This document shows positions 51,403 to 60,605 of a DNA stretch of 64,000 nt, piece after piece. The notes under the pieces are model-generated. The model had not been told where the DNA came from. It ran no database searches and saw only the letters and a program-made list of their open reading frames with translations. A program made the position numbers and the translations under genes. Origin of the DNA: Faecalibacter macacae (GTDB taxonomy: Bacteria; Bacteroidota; Bacteroidia; Flavobacteriales; Weeksellaceae); NCBI RefSeq assembly GCF_003687725.1, contig NZ_RDOJ01000003.1, positions 3,605 through 67,604 on the forward strand, read 5' to 3'. The number at the start of each line of letters is the position of its first letter. Position 1 is the first letter of the stretch.

Positions 51403-51432
51403 AAAAAGGAAGGTTATTTAACCTTCCTTTTT
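51403..51432 (+). terminator. Intrinsic terminator of the nucleoside permease gene
   Basis: AAAAAGGAAGGTT / AACCTTCCTTTTT, ATTT loop. Confidence 0.9.
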
Positions 51433-51491
51433 TATTTTTCTATTGTTGATTGTTTAATGCTTTTGTTGTAGTTTTAAACTTGAATTATGTT

Positions 51492-51917
51492 ATGGAAACA
51501 ACTAAAATTAATCGAAATATTATTATAAAATTATGCTCCATCCTTTTATTGGGTGGAGCATTTATTTATTATTTCTATCAGAATAATCCGTCTGATAATG
51601 GAACTTCATTTTTACGTTGTCCGTCCAATTTATTGTTTAAAATTAATTGTCCAGGTTGTGGGACACAGCGAGCGATACATCATTTATTGCATTTAGAAAT
51701 AGCCGAAGCATTCCGTTTTAATGCATTATTTGTTTTGTTTTCGCCTTTGATTTTAGTCGTTTTTTTACTTCTGATCTATAATTTTATATTTAATAAATCA
51801 GTAAAAATTCCATTGTTATCCAACAAATATTTTTTGATTACTTTACTTGTAATTATTGTATTATTTGGTGTTTTACGTAATATTCCAGTGGAACCATTTA
51901 CAATATTATCCCCTTAA
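51492..51917 (+). CDS. DUF2752 membrane protein
   Basis: A 141-residue protein with three hydrophobic helices and the family core FLRCPSNLLFKINCPGCGTQR followed by AIHHLLHLEIAEAFRFNALF. The CPGCGTQR motif with its nearby upstream Cys suggests a metal or disulfide site; function is unknown. The ATG 42 bases into the open frame (METTKINR) gives a sensible N-terminus. Its last four bases overlap the end of the convergent folA. Confidence 0.82.
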   Translation: METTKINRNIIIKLCSILLLGGAFIYYFYQNNPSDNGTSFLRCPSNLLFKINCPGCGTQRAIHHLLHLEIAEAFRFNALFVLFSPLILVVFLLLIYNFIFNKSVKIPLLSNKYFLITLLVIIVLFGVLRNIPVEPFTILSP

Positions 51918-52405
51918 TCTTCGATTCTTTTATAAGTTACGAAAGAGTATGAGTAAGGATGTTTATCGTCTTTGAGGTGATTTTCTCGCTGAACTTCTTC
52001 AAATGTTTCTTCGTCAATTTCAGGAAAAAATGTATCTCCATCAAATTCGTGATGAACTTCAGTAATATATAATTCATCTGCTAAAAGCATAGATTGTTTG
52101 TAGATTTCTCCACCACCAATTATAAAATAATCTGGATTGATTTCTTTCGCTTTATCAATTGCAGCTTCTAAAGAATGAGTAATTACTACTTTTTCATCTT
52201 CAAAATTTGTATCGCGTGTAATAATAATATTGGTACGATTTGGAAGTGGTCTTCCTAAAGATTCGTAGGTTTTACGCCCCATTACAATCGGGTGATTTGT
52301 AGTTAAATTCTTAAAATGTTTTAAGTCGTTAGGTAGGTGCCAAATCAAGTTGTTATTATCTCCAATAACATTATTGCTTGCCTTGGCTACTATAAGTTTC
52401 ATCAT
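51914..52405 (-). CDS. folA: Dihydrofolate reductase
   Basis: A 163-residue DHFR: IVAKASNNVIGDNNNLIWHLPNDLKHFK with the catalytic Asp, MGRKTYESLGRPLPNRTNIIITR (NADPH-binding), and IIGGGEIYKQSM. It reduces dihydrofolate to tetrahydrofolate, regenerating the cofactor consumed by ThyA, encoded 6 kb away. MMKL or MKL are both possible starts. It is separated from the M1 peptidase gene upstream by a terminator. Confidence 0.96.
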   Translation of the reverse strand: MMKLIVAKASNNVIGDNNNLIWHLPNDLKHFKNLTTNHPIVMGRKTYESLGRPLPNRTNIIITRDTNFEDEKVVITHSLEAAIDKAKEINPDYFIIGGGEIYKQSMLLADELYITEVHHEFDGDTFFPEIDEETFEEVQRENHLKDDKHPYSYSFVTYKRIED

Positions 52406-52423
52406 ATGTTACTTTATAAGGCT

Positions 52424-52454
52424 AAAAAAGCTATTCCCTCACGAGAATAGCTTT
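52424..52454 (-). terminator. Intrinsic terminator of the M1 peptidase gene
   Basis: AAAGCTATTC / GAATAGCTTT with an 8 base loop; on the minus strand a T run follows. Confidence 0.85.
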
Positions 52455-52476
52455 ATAAATATATAAAAATATTTAA

Positions 52477-55014
52477 TTATTTCATTTTATCGATGGCATT
52501 TTTCAATGCGGTAACTTGTTTTTCAATCGATTTGTTGCTTTGTTTTTTATATGCTTCCGATTTTAAAGCTAATCCTTTATTCGCTGTTTGTTTAATTAAA
52601 TTAGAAATCATCGGATTTTCAGTTTTAAAATAACCATAATAACGCGTAAAAGTAGCTGTAATTGAAGCTGTAGCTTCTGCTGTGTCGTTAGACATAATCC
52701 ATTTAAAAGCTTCTTCATATGTTTGACCTGCAGCAGGGTCTTGGAATTTTAATAATTCATAAAATGCTGCATTTTCACCAACTAATTTAGCTTTATCTAA
52801 TTGATTGTTTTTAATCCATATAGGTAAGAATTGACTAACTAAACCATCGCTTGATTTGATAACATCGTCGCTAATATTTTTAAATTGTTCAATTGAATTC
52901 GGATTCTGTTTTAAGATTCCAGCAATTGCACCACCTTGTACACGGAAAGATTTACTTTGAGAAGCTGTAGTGAAAACATTCTGATCAAAAATTCCAGCCG
53001 TGTTTAAAAGTTCAATCGCATCACCTTGAGTCTTAGTTTTTGGATCTTTTGAAGCAATTTCTAATAATTTAGCTTTTGCTTTTTCCATTGTTTTTGGCGA
53101 TTTTGGATCTAATCCTTGGATTGCGATACTTCTAATTCCATCGAAAGAATCATCCAATGCCAATACTAAAGCATCTAAAGCTTTTGGATTAGTTGCTTGT
53201 GCATTAATAAAAGCTTCAACAGCTAAACGACGTGTGTCAAATTCTCCTTTACCAGCTTTGTATTGTGCTATAAATTCCTCGATTGACTTATTATCATTAA
53301 TATCAGCTAACAAGACTTGATTCGCGTTTGGAATTACAACGTCTGGTTTTTTAGTTGCATCAAATTCAAATGAATTTTCTATTGATTTACTGACCCAAAC
53401 TTGATGACGCTTAGCAACTCCATTTTCTACAACATCAAATGCAATAGGGAATTCGAACATCAATTTTGGATCTTGTTTTACTGTAGCTTTAACCTTTTTA
53501 GTTGAAGCATTGTAATCGTAAGCAATAGTTAATTTTGGATGCCCATTCGAATTAAACCATTGATTAAAGAACCAATTTAAATCGCGACCAGAAATTTCTT
53601 CTAATGCTAATCGTAAATGAACAGCTTCGGTAGCTTTGTATTTATTCGCATTTAAATAATGATTTAAACCTTTAAAAAAGGCTTCGTCACCTAAGAAATT
53701 ACGTAACATGTGTAAAATTGCTCCACCTTTGTTGTAAGATACAGCATCAAACATATCTTCGCGAGTGTTGTAATGAGGACGAACTAATTTTTTTTCAAAA
53801 TTATCTCCCATTTTATAACCTCTTATCGCTTCGAATTGATGCCTATCAGCGAATTCTTTTCCGTAGCGATGTTCAAACCATAAGTATTCAGAATAATTAG
53901 CAAAAGATTCATTTACAGTTAGATTTCCCCAACTTTCTGTTGTAACTAAATCTCCAAACCAATGATGAAATAATTCGTGAGCAATAACTGCTTCGGCTGT
54001 ATTTTCATCAATTAATTGTCCAGGTTTTTGCTGTACAGCATCATAAAATAAAACCGCTCCAGTATTTTCCATCGCACCTGATACATAATCACGAGCAGTC
54101 ATTTGGTGATATTTGTCCCATGGAAATGGATAATCTAATAAATTAGAGAAATGAGTGATCATATCCGGAGTCATTCCAAAAATTTCTTTTGCGTAATCTT
54201 TGTATTCAGGTTCTACAAAATAATCAACATCTAAATTTTTCCATTTGTCTTTGATTACAGCATAATCTCCGATTCCGACAAAGAATAAATAAGGTGCATG
54301 TTTGAAATCAAATTTCCAGTAATCAGTTTTAGTTCCGTCTGTATTTTTCTTCGACGATTTTAATAAACCATTTGATAACGAAACATATTTTTCTGGATAA
54401 GTTAAATAAATTTCTTGCGATGTTTTTTGATTTGGTTTATCGATTGTAGGAAACCAACAAGATGACGCTTCTGTTTCGCCTTGTGTCCAAATTTGTGTTG
54501 GTTTATTCGGTTCAGATCCATCAGGATTGATGAAATATAAACCTTTCGCATCACTAATAGCGGCACTTCCTTGTTGTTTTACTTCGTTCGGACGAGCTGT
54601 ATATTTGATGTAAACGGTATATTCTTGATCTTTTTTATATTCTTTATCTAAATCAATGTATAATTGATTTTCATCATTCGAAAAATTTAATTTTTTCTTC
54701 GTAGTTCCTTGTACTAAGGCAACTTCATGAATTAACATAGCTTTAGCGTCTAAAGTTAATTTATTTGTTGCGTAAAAATGAGGCTTTAATGTTATCCAAG
54801 CTTCTCCCAAAGCATGTTGTTTGGCGTAGTCAAACTTCAAATCTAATTTGGTATGAACTAAATTGTTTATACGTTCAGCTTCTGCGCGATAAATTTTTAA
54901 AGCATCTTTTTGATTTTCGTTATAACTCGGTGGTTGAGACATTATTTGTGCCATTGCGTTTCCACCAAACGTGAACGCAAATGCTGTTGTTATATATAGG
55001 ATTGATTTTTTCAT
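52477..55014 (-). CDS. M1 family aminopeptidase, secreted
   Basis: An 845-residue zinc metallopeptidase with a signal peptide (cleavage near AMAQ, 23). The exopeptidase motif GAMEN is at 313-317 and the zinc site HELFH at 346-350, with the third ligand Glu369 in NES. The C-terminal about 300 residues are alpha-helical HEAT-like repeats (SFDGIRSIAIQGLDPKSPKTM). It probably trims peptides in the periplasm or at the outer membrane. No T9SS sorting domain is present. It is a single-gene unit. Confidence 0.93.
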   Translation of the reverse strand: MKKSILYITTAFAFTFGGNAMAQIMSQPPSYNENQKDALKIYRAEAERINNLVHTKLDLKFDYAKQHALGEAWITLKPHFYATNKLTLDAKAMLIHEVALVQGTTKKKLNFSNDENQLYIDLDKEYKKDQEYTVYIKYTARPNEVKQQGSAAISDAKGLYFINPDGSEPNKPTQIWTQGETEASSCWFPTIDKPNQKTSQEIYLTYPEKYVSLSNGLLKSSKKNTDGTKTDYWKFDFKHAPYLFFVGIGDYAVIKDKWKNLDVDYFVEPEYKDYAKEIFGMTPDMITHFSNLLDYPFPWDKYHQMTARDYVSGAMENTGAVLFYDAVQQKPGQLIDENTAEAVIAHELFHHWFGDLVTTESWGNLTVNESFANYSEYLWFEHRYGKEFADRHQFEAIRGYKMGDNFEKKLVRPHYNTREDMFDAVSYNKGGAILHMLRNFLGDEAFFKGLNHYLNANKYKATEAVHLRLALEEISGRDLNWFFNQWFNSNGHPKLTIAYDYNASTKKVKATVKQDPKLMFEFPIAFDVVENGVAKRHQVWVSKSIENSFEFDATKKPDVVIPNANQVLLADINDNKSIEEFIAQYKAGKGEFDTRRLAVEAFINAQATNPKALDALVLALDDSFDGIRSIAIQGLDPKSPKTMEKAKAKLLEIASKDPKTKTQGDAIELLNTAGIFDQNVFTTASQSKSFRVQGGAIAGILKQNPNSIEQFKNISDDVIKSSDGLVSQFLPIWIKNNQLDKAKLVGENAAFYELLKFQDPAAGQTYEEAFKWIMSNDTAEATASITATFTRYYGYFKTENPMISNLIKQTANKGLALKSEAYKKQSNKSIEKQVTALKNAIDKMK

Positions 55015-55064
55015 TGAATGATTTTCGTAATTAGACGATTATTTTTTTGATTTGTTACATTGGA

Positions 55065-55526
55065 TTAATGCATTGGTCTAAAGGATTCGATTTTTTTAGT
55101 TTTAGGAATTTCAATCAACTTAACTAATCGAATGTTTTTAAATGGCATTTGATTTTCTTCATAATAGATTCCTGAATAAAAAACGGTTGTAGTTTCATTT
55201 TTAGTTTTTGGATAAATTTCAAAATCAGAGTAATTATCTGTTAGCATATTAATTAATACAACTGAATTTGATCTGAAATCAACTTCTTTGAAATCAATTC
55301 CGGGCATTCTAATTGAATTTATAATATTCGTAATTTTATAATATTCTTCAGCTGTATTGATCAACTGAATCGAATCATAGTTCTCCAAGGTATTTTCTCT
55401 TAAAGTAATCAGGATTTCATTAGCAGTAATATCTTTCTGTTGATTTTTTATTTCTGCATTGTTAGTTGTACAACTAATAGAAAAGAAAACTTGAATAATT
55501 GGAATAATAACGAATAATTTTTTCAT
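55065..55526 (-). CDS. Uncharacterised lipoprotein
   Basis: A 153-residue protein with lipobox FFSISC (Cys19). The mature part has a short helical stretch, then strands VDFRSNSVVLINMLTDNYSDFEIYPKTK and TVFYSGIYYEENQMPF, which recall PrcB-like or similar small periplasmic folds, but I cannot assign a family. It lies between the M1 peptidase and T9SS protease genes on the same strand; the terminator at 55547 separates it from the upstream protease gene. Confidence 0.68.
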   Translation of the reverse strand: MKKLFVIIPIIQVFFSISCTTNNAEIKNQQKDITANEILITLRENTLENYDSIQLINTAEEYYKITNIINSIRMPGIDFKEVDFRSNSVVLINMLTDNYSDFEIYPKTKNETTTVFYSGIYYEENQMPFKNIRLVKLIEIPKTKKIESFRPMH

Positions 55527-55546
55527 TTGCTTAGGTTTAAAATAAA

Positions 55547-55574
55547 AAAAAACCTCAGTAAGCTGAGGTTTTTT
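55547..55574 (-). terminator. Intrinsic terminator of the T9SS protease gene
   Basis: Perfect AAAAAACCTCAG / CTGAGGTTTTTT with TAAG loop. Confidence 0.9.
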
Positions 55575-55592
55575 AAAGTTATGAATTTAATC

Positions 55593-58208
55593 TTATTTGA
55601 TGATTAATTTTTTAGATTGTGTTTGGTTTCCATCATTGATATTAACAATGTAAACTCCTTTTGGTAAATGTGAAACATTAACTCTGTAATCAGCAACATT
55701 TAAAGATGTTGTATTGATTTTTTGTGTTGAAACTGTTTGACCAGCCATGTTTACAATATCAGCAGTAAAGTTAGGAGCTTTAGTTTCTAAACGAATGTTG
55801 AAGTTTCCGTTATTTGGATTTGGGAAAATTCCAAATTCTTTGTTTTTAACTAAATCACCAACATTTAAAGTTGTTGCTGTTCTGCTACAAGCTTGTAAAG
55901 TTACCTTATTAACTGTTCCAGTATCATTAATTACATTATCATAGACAGCTAAACGATATGTACCTCTTACATTATAGCCAATATAATTGTTAAAATCTAC
56001 AGTTGTACCAGTAACATGAGCAAAATCTGTCCCACAATTATCGTATAGGTTTCCACCTTTTGCACTGAAAATAAAATTAAGATTAGGAGTGTTTAGTTCA
56101 CATGATCTGTTATATAGATTTACATAGTTACGATCAACATTTACTTTCATGAAATATAAACTTAATTGATTCGCATCTGGATGTGTGATATCAGTTTTTA
56201 GTGAAAGATCTTCGATCGTACCAGTTGCTCCAGTATTAGCAGGAATAGTTACAAGAACACCACCTGATTGTGAACCAACACGATCTGGAATATTGTATGT
56301 TGTAGATGTTTCAAAAGTTTGACAATCTAATGAAATTTCATAATTGATGGCAATCTCAGGGCTTGCAGCATAAAATACATTTCCGATAGATTCTACAATT
56401 ATATTAGCACTTTCTGCACTAATTTCGCTCGGAATTGTAATTGTAGCTTGTCCGTTATTTGGCGTACTTTCTACTAGAGTAGTAAAAGTTTGACCTTTAT
56501 CAGTTGTTAGTTTAATGGCTACGTTTTGAACATTTATTCCTGTACCATCAGTACCTGCAACATCCCAAGTTAAGTTATAAGGTTCTCCAGAAACAAAAGT
56601 TTGATTTAAATCAATACCAGTAACTTGAAATGGGCCTGAATTTCTAATTAATAAATTAATATTTTTAGCATCAATTTGTCCTCCTTGTGGATTATTGTCT
56701 CGTACTTGAAAAGTAAACGCCATGTTTTTTTGGACATCAGATACTGTATTCCAAGTTGTTCTTAAATTTCCATTTAATACTTGTGCTAAAGGAGGGAAAT
56801 ATCCTACAGGATCATTTGAGTGGGCTTTTACTCTAAAGTTAGCACCATCTGTATTGAAACTACTTGAGTTTTTAAAGTTATTTCCTGTACTTGTTGTTAA
56901 AGGATTTGATTGTTCCCATGAATAAGTTAAAGAATCGCCGTCAGCATCTGTTGCAGATCCAATTAATTTTACAGCTGTTCCTTTAGGAACCTGATAAGTG
57001 GCTCTGCTTCCTATATTAGCAACAGGTGGTGTATTTGTAGATGGAGTAATATATCCACAAGTTTGATTTCCTAAATAGGTATTGATTTGAGCTAAATTAT
57101 AATGATGAAATTGACCTAGCGTTTTTTCTTGTGTTGTTATATCATGCGAGCCAGTTACTCCAGCGTAACCCATGATGGTTTCACCACTTCCTATTTCTCT
57201 GTTAGCTCCATAACCTTCGTTTCTAGCATGTGTATGATTAGCTCCAAATTGATGACCCATTTCATGAGCAACAACGTATGCAAAAATAGGATAACCAGAA
57301 TAAATTCCACCAGAATAAGCAGACCCTTTAATATTATCATTACAAACAGAACCAATTGCACCAGCGTTACCACCACCAGTTTTATTCGTAAATAACATTC
57401 CGATATCGTAGTTTTCAGCACCGATATGTGTATTTAATAAAGATTGAGTTTTTTGATTATATTCTGATCCATAGGGATCCGATTCATCAGTCAAATAACT
57501 TACTTGGTCTAAACCATCAATTAATTCGAAAGTAATAGATAAATCATTTTCGTAAATTGGTGTCACATACGTCATCGTTTGTACAACCGCAGCTAAAGAT
57601 GTTTCGTAAGTCGGAGTTTGTGAAGCAGGTGTTACATATCTATTAAACTCGTAATCGGTAACTACTGCTAAACGATATTTTCTGTAAGTAGCAGGATTAT
57701 TTATTATATTAGTTCTTGGTTCTGTTGTAAATGAATCAACATCACCACAATTGAAGTCATTTAATCGAGGAAAAGCATCTTTCGTGAAAATTTCGTAATT
57801 ATCATTAACTTTTTCGATAATATATTTTTCATCCGAATCATAAACAATTGTGTTCACACCTTTAGTAGGAGAATAGCTTAAACTTATTCTTTTACCTGGA
57901 TTTACTGTTGAGTATCCTATATACGACTTTATTGAAGGATATTTTTGTTGTAATTCTTCACTTAGTAATTGGCGTTCTATTAAAATAAATTGTTCAGTTT
58001 TAGAAGCATCTATACTTGGTAGTTTAATTGAAAATTGTTCAGATTTAGAATTGATTGATTGAGAAATGACTCTTTCAACATTGGATAAATCAACAATTTT
58101 ATTTTTTAATGTATTTTCTGTCGGAATAATATTATTATTCTCTTGTGCAGAAACATAAGTAGTAAATGAGGATAATATTAATCCAATACAAAATAAATTT
58201 CGTTTCAT
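55593..58208 (-). CDS. Reprolysin-like metalloprotease with T9SS sorting domain
   Basis: An 871-residue secreted protease. Order of parts: signal peptide (cleavage near VSAQ, 22); propeptide to about 170; M12B-like zinc domain with HEMGHQFGANH (H315, E316, H319, H325) and downstream Met in ETIMGYAG; Ig/PKD-like segment from about 395 (PPVANIGSRATYQV); a second beta domain near 525-620; a proprotein-convertase P domain near 640-770; and a C-terminal type A T9SS sorting domain (FGIFPNPNNGNF to KLIIK). It should be exported through the type IX system and anchored or released at the cell surface. Confidence 0.9.
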   Translation of the reverse strand: MKRNLFCIGLILSSFTTYVSAQENNNIIPTENTLKNKIVDLSNVERVISQSINSKSEQFSIKLPSIDASKTEQFILIERQLLSEELQQKYPSIKSYIGYSTVNPGKRISLSYSPTKGVNTIVYDSDEKYIIEKVNDNYEIFTKDAFPRLNDFNCGDVDSFTTEPRTNIINNPATYRKYRLAVVTDYEFNRYVTPASQTPTYETSLAAVVQTMTYVTPIYENDLSITFELIDGLDQVSYLTDESDPYGSEYNQKTQSLLNTHIGAENYDIGMLFTNKTGGGNAGAIGSVCNDNIKGSAYSGGIYSGYPIFAYVVAHEMGHQFGANHTHARNEGYGANREIGSGETIMGYAGVTGSHDITTQEKTLGQFHHYNLAQINTYLGNQTCGYITPSTNTPPVANIGSRATYQVPKGTAVKLIGSATDADGDSLTYSWEQSNPLTTSTGNNFKNSSSFNTDGANFRVKAHSNDPVGYFPPLAQVLNGNLRTTWNTVSDVQKNMAFTFQVRDNNPQGGQIDAKNINLLIRNSGPFQVTGIDLNQTFVSGEPYNLTWDVAGTDGTGINVQNVAIKLTTDKGQTFTTLVESTPNNGQATITIPSEISAESANIIVESIGNVFYAASPEIAINYEISLDCQTFETSTTYNIPDRVGSQSGGVLVTIPANTGATGTIEDLSLKTDITHPDANQLSLYFMKVNVDRNYVNLYNRSCELNTPNLNFIFSAKGGNLYDNCGTDFAHVTGTTVDFNNYIGYNVRGTYRLAVYDNVINDTGTVNKVTLQACSRTATTLNVGDLVKNKEFGIFPNPNNGNFNIRLETKAPNFTADIVNMAGQTVSTQKINTTSLNVADYRVNVSHLPKGVYIVNINDGNQTQSKKLIIK

Positions 58209-58266
58209 GTGTAGTGTTAATCTTTTATTTGGTTGAAGTGCTAATATATTGAATTTGAATTTTTAA

Positions 58267-58290
58267 TTGTGTTAAATATTTTGTGTTAAA
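58267..58290 (-). promoter_or_regulatory. Direct repeat TTGTGTTAAA upstream of the protease gene
   Basis: TTGTGTTAAA occurs at 58267-58276 and 58281-58290 (14 base period), about 60-80 bases before the protease start. No consensus -7 box was seen for this gene. Possible operator; AT-rich chance is an alternative. Confidence 0.35.
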
Positions 58291-58360
58291 CGTTTATTTT
58301 AGATTAAAATTATTCTTGTAACAAACAATTAAATTAGATTTTTATACTTGTATATAATAA

Positions 58361-58405
58361 AAAAAGCTTCAAAATGAATTTAATATTTTCATTTTGAAGC
58401 TTTTT
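58361..58405 (-). terminator. Intrinsic terminator of thyA
   Basis: Long perfect stem AAAAAGCTTCAAAATGAA / TTCATTTTGAAGCTTTTT with a 9 base loop. Confidence 0.9.
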
Positions 58406-58430
58406 GCGATAATTTAAATTGAAAAGATTT

Positions 58431-59225
58431 TTAAACAGCTACTATTCCTTTGATATGTGGATGAGCTTCGTAATTTACTAATTCAAAATCCTCGTAAGTA
58501 AATTCAAAAATATCTTTTATGTTCGGATTAATTTTCATTTGAGGTAAAGGATGAGGTTTACGAGATAACTGTAATTGTACTTGTTCAAAATGATTTGTGT
58601 AAATATGTGCATCTCCAAACGTATGAACAAAATCTCCAACCTTTAAATCGCAAACTTGTGCAACCATCATTTGTAATAATGCGTAAGATGCAATATTAAA
58701 AGGAACGCCTAAAAAAATATCAGCGCTACGTTGGTATAATTGTAAAGATAATTTCCCGTCGTTTACATAAAACTGAAAAAAAGCATGACAAGGAGCTAAA
58801 GCCATTTGATCTAATTCTCCTACATTCCATGCTGAAACAATGATTCGACGTGAATCAGGATTGTTTTTTATTTGATCAATAGCTACTTTTATTTGGTCAA
58901 TAACTTCGCCATCAGGTTTTCCCCAAGAACGCCATTGTTTACCGTAAACTGGTCCTAAATCACCATTTTCATCTGCCCATTCGTTCCAAATTCTAACACC
59001 ATTATCAGTTAAATATTTGATGTTTGTTTCACCTTTTAAAAACCAAAGTAATTCGTGCACAATCGATTTTAAATGTAATTTTTTAGTCGTAACTAAAGGA
59101 AATCCTTCACTTAAATCGAAACGCATTTGGTAACCAAAAATACTTTTAGTTCCTGTTCCTGTTCGGTCTTCTTTTAACGAACCTTCGTTCATTACTTTGC
59201 TACATAAGTCTAAATATTGTTGCAT
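58431..59225 (-). CDS. thyA: Thymidylate synthase
   Basis: A 264-residue ThyA, the same length as the E. coli enzyme. It converts dUMP to dTMP using methylene-tetrahydrofolate. Nucleophile Cys lies in [13 protein letters not shown] (around 146); RRIIVSAWN binds phosphate, and [19 protein letters not shown] and [12 protein letters not shown] are conserved. It works with FolA encoded at 51914. Own -7 box; divergent from a small membrane protein gene. Confidence 0.97.
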   Translation of the reverse strand: MQQYLDLCSKVMNEGSLKEDRTGTGTKSIFGYQMRFDLSEGFPLVTTKKLHLKSIVHELLWFLKGETNIKYLTDNGVRIWNEWADENGDLGPVYGKQWRSWGKPDGEVIDQIKVAIDQIKNNPDSRRIIVSAWNVGELDQMALAPCHAFFQFYVNDGKLSLQLYQRSADIFLGVPFNIASYALLQMMVAQVCDLKVGDFVHTFGDAHIYTNHFEQVQLQLSRKPHPLPQMKINPNIKDIFEFTYEDFELVNYEAHPHIKGIVAV

Positions 59226-59247
59226 TTTATTTCGATTGTTATAAAAA

Positions 59248-59255
59248 CAAAAATA
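59248..59255 (-). promoter_or_regulatory. -7 box of thyA (TATTTTTG)
   Basis: Perfect consensus on the minus strand, 22 bases before the ATG. It lies back to back with the plus-strand box at 59269. Confidence 0.7.
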
Positions 59256-59268
59256 GAATAAATATAAC

Positions 59269-59276
59269 TATTTTTG
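59269..59276 (+). promoter_or_regulatory. -7 box of the 59297 gene (TATTTTTG)
   Basis: Perfect consensus, 20 bases before the ATG and 13 bases from the divergent thyA box. Confidence 0.65.
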
Positions 59277-59296
59277 GAATTAATTATTTAATCATC

Positions 59297-59560
59297 ATGA
59301 AATACCCAGCTATACTTTCTATTGTAATTCTATTATTGTTAATCTTTTTTGTAAAGAGAACAAAGGTTGGAAGAGAAATGGTACAACATTTTTATTTTCA
59401 AACTTTTATTATGTTTTTTTTAGCTGGAAGTTTATTGTTTCGATTAATTAATTTTAAGCTGAATTTGTGGAGTATCGTTGCTATTTTAATTCTTTCATTT
59501 GCTTTGGCGACAGGTTTGCCACATTATATCCAAAAAGTAAAGAAAAGGATTGGTAAATAA
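59297..59560 (+). CDS. Small uncharacterised membrane protein
   Basis: An 87-residue protein with three hydrophobic segments (about 5-19, 32-47, 54-72) and basic ends (KRTKVGREM, KVKKRIGK). No family recognised. It has its own -7 box and lies 16 bases before rlmB, but rlmB has a separate promoter inside the end of this gene region. Confidence 0.65.
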   Translation: MKYPAILSIVILLLLIFFVKRTKVGREMVQHFYFQTFIMFFLAGSLLFRLINFKLNLWSIVAILILSFALATGLPHYIQKVKKRIGK

Positions 59561-59563
59561 TTG

Positions 59564-59571
59564 TATCTTTG
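59564..59571 (+). promoter_or_regulatory. -7 box of rlmB (TATCTTTG)
   Basis: Perfect consensus followed by C, only 5 bases before the rlmB ATG, implying a leaderless transcript from this promoter. Confidence 0.7.
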
Positions 59572-59576
59572 CACTT

Positions 59577-60326
59577 ATGAAAAACGAAGGAGGTATTTTT
59601 GGTCTTAGACCTGTAATTGAAGCGATTGAAGCGGGAAAAACAATCGATAAAATTTTTATTCAAAAAGGATTACAAGGTGAAATTTTCTCTGAATTGAGAA
59701 AATTAGTAACTGAGTATGAAATTCCTGTTAGTTATGTTCCAGTAGAAAAGTTAAATCGTTTTACAGGAAAAAACCACCAAGGAGTTTATGCATTTATTTC
59801 GCCAATCGAATTTGATTCGATCGAAAATGTATTACCTCAAGTTTGGGAACAAGGAAAAACTCCATTCATTTTAATTTTAGACCGTGTTAGTGACGTTCGT
59901 AACTTTGGTGCTATTGCTCGTACAGCAGAATGTGTTGGTGTAGATGCGATTATCATTCCAGCTAAAGGTTCGGCTTCAGTTAATGCAGATGCAATCAAAA
60001 CTTCGACAGGAGCATTATTTAATATTCCAGTTTGTAAAGAAACTAATTTAGTTAATGTTGTAAGATATTTACAATCTTCAGGAATTTCTATTTTCTCAGC
60101 TTCAGAAAAATCAGCAGAATATATTTACGATGCAGATTTTTCAGTTCCAACTGCAATTGTAATGGGAAGTGAAGAGGACGGAGTTTCAGATTCTATCATC
60201 AAAATTTCTGATAAAATTATTAAATTACCAATGGCTGGGCAAACTGCATCTTTAAATGTATCTGTTGCAGCCGGAGCTATTTTATACGAGGCAGTTCGCC
60301 AACGTATGATTGCTGATTTATTTTAA
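59577..60326 (+). CDS. rlmB: 23S rRNA (guanosine-2'-O)-methyltransferase, RlmB type
   Basis: A 249-residue SPOUT methyltransferase. An N-terminal substrate-binding domain (FGLRPVIEAIEAGKTIDKIF) is followed by the knotted SAM domain with motif 1 DRVSDVRNFGAIARTAE, motif 2 AIVMGSEEDGVS and motif 3 LPMAGQTASLNVSVAAG. It probably methylates G2251 of 23S rRNA; another TrmH-family target is possible. The ATG at 59577 is chosen over an upstream in-frame TTG, since the -7 box lies between them. Confidence 0.9.
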   Translation: MKNEGGIFGLRPVIEAIEAGKTIDKIFIQKGLQGEIFSELRKLVTEYEIPVSYVPVEKLNRFTGKNHQGVYAFISPIEFDSIENVLPQVWEQGKTPFILILDRVSDVRNFGAIARTAECVGVDAIIIPAKGSASVNADAIKTSTGALFNIPVCKETNLVNVVRYLQSSGISIFSASEKSAEYIYDADFSVPTAIVMGSEEDGVSDSIIKISDKIIKLPMAGQTASLNVSVAAGAILYEAVRQRMIADLF

Positions 60327-60340
60327 TATCTAAGAATACT

Positions 60341-60571
60341 ATGTCGTACTCATCAATAATCGGAATTTTATTACTAATCATGGCTTATGTGATGTTTAAC
60401 ACAACACATACAGTTTTTGATTTGATGGTGAAAGAATTAAGTTTCTCAATCGGAATAATTGGTGGCGTAGGAATTGGTTTAATTTTAGGTGGATTTTTAG
60501 GATGGCTTTTTAAATATAGAAAGTTGAAAAAAGAAGACCGAAAAGTAGAAGAAAATAAAAATAAAATATAA
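60341..60571 (+). CDS. Small uncharacterised membrane protein
   Basis: A 76-residue protein with two hydrophobic helices (about 6-20 and 35-58, the second Gly-rich: GIIGGVGIGLILGGFLGWLF) and a highly charged C-terminal tail (YRKLKKEDRKVEENKNK). No family recognised. It lies 14 bases after rlmB and is probably co-transcribed. Confidence 0.65.
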   Translation: MSYSSIIGILLLIMAYVMFNTTHTVFDLMVKELSFSIGIIGGVGIGLILGGFLGWLFKYRKLKKEDRKVEENKNKI

Positions 60572-60575
60572 AGAG

Positions 60576-60605
60576 AAAGCGACTCAATTTAGAGTCGCTT
60601 TTTTA
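60576..60605. terminator. Bidirectional terminator, overlapping the end of the XrtF-associated gene
   Basis: AAAGCGACTC / GAGTCGCTTT with a 6 base loop. On the minus strand the stem includes the last codons of the gene ending at 60584. Confidence 0.85.

Noticed and set aside
57129-57395. Plus-strand 88-codon frame inside the T9SS protease gene
   Set aside because: It lies fully within a well-supported minus-strand gene; its Ser/Thr/Met-rich translation has no domain and mirrors the opposite strand's codon pattern.
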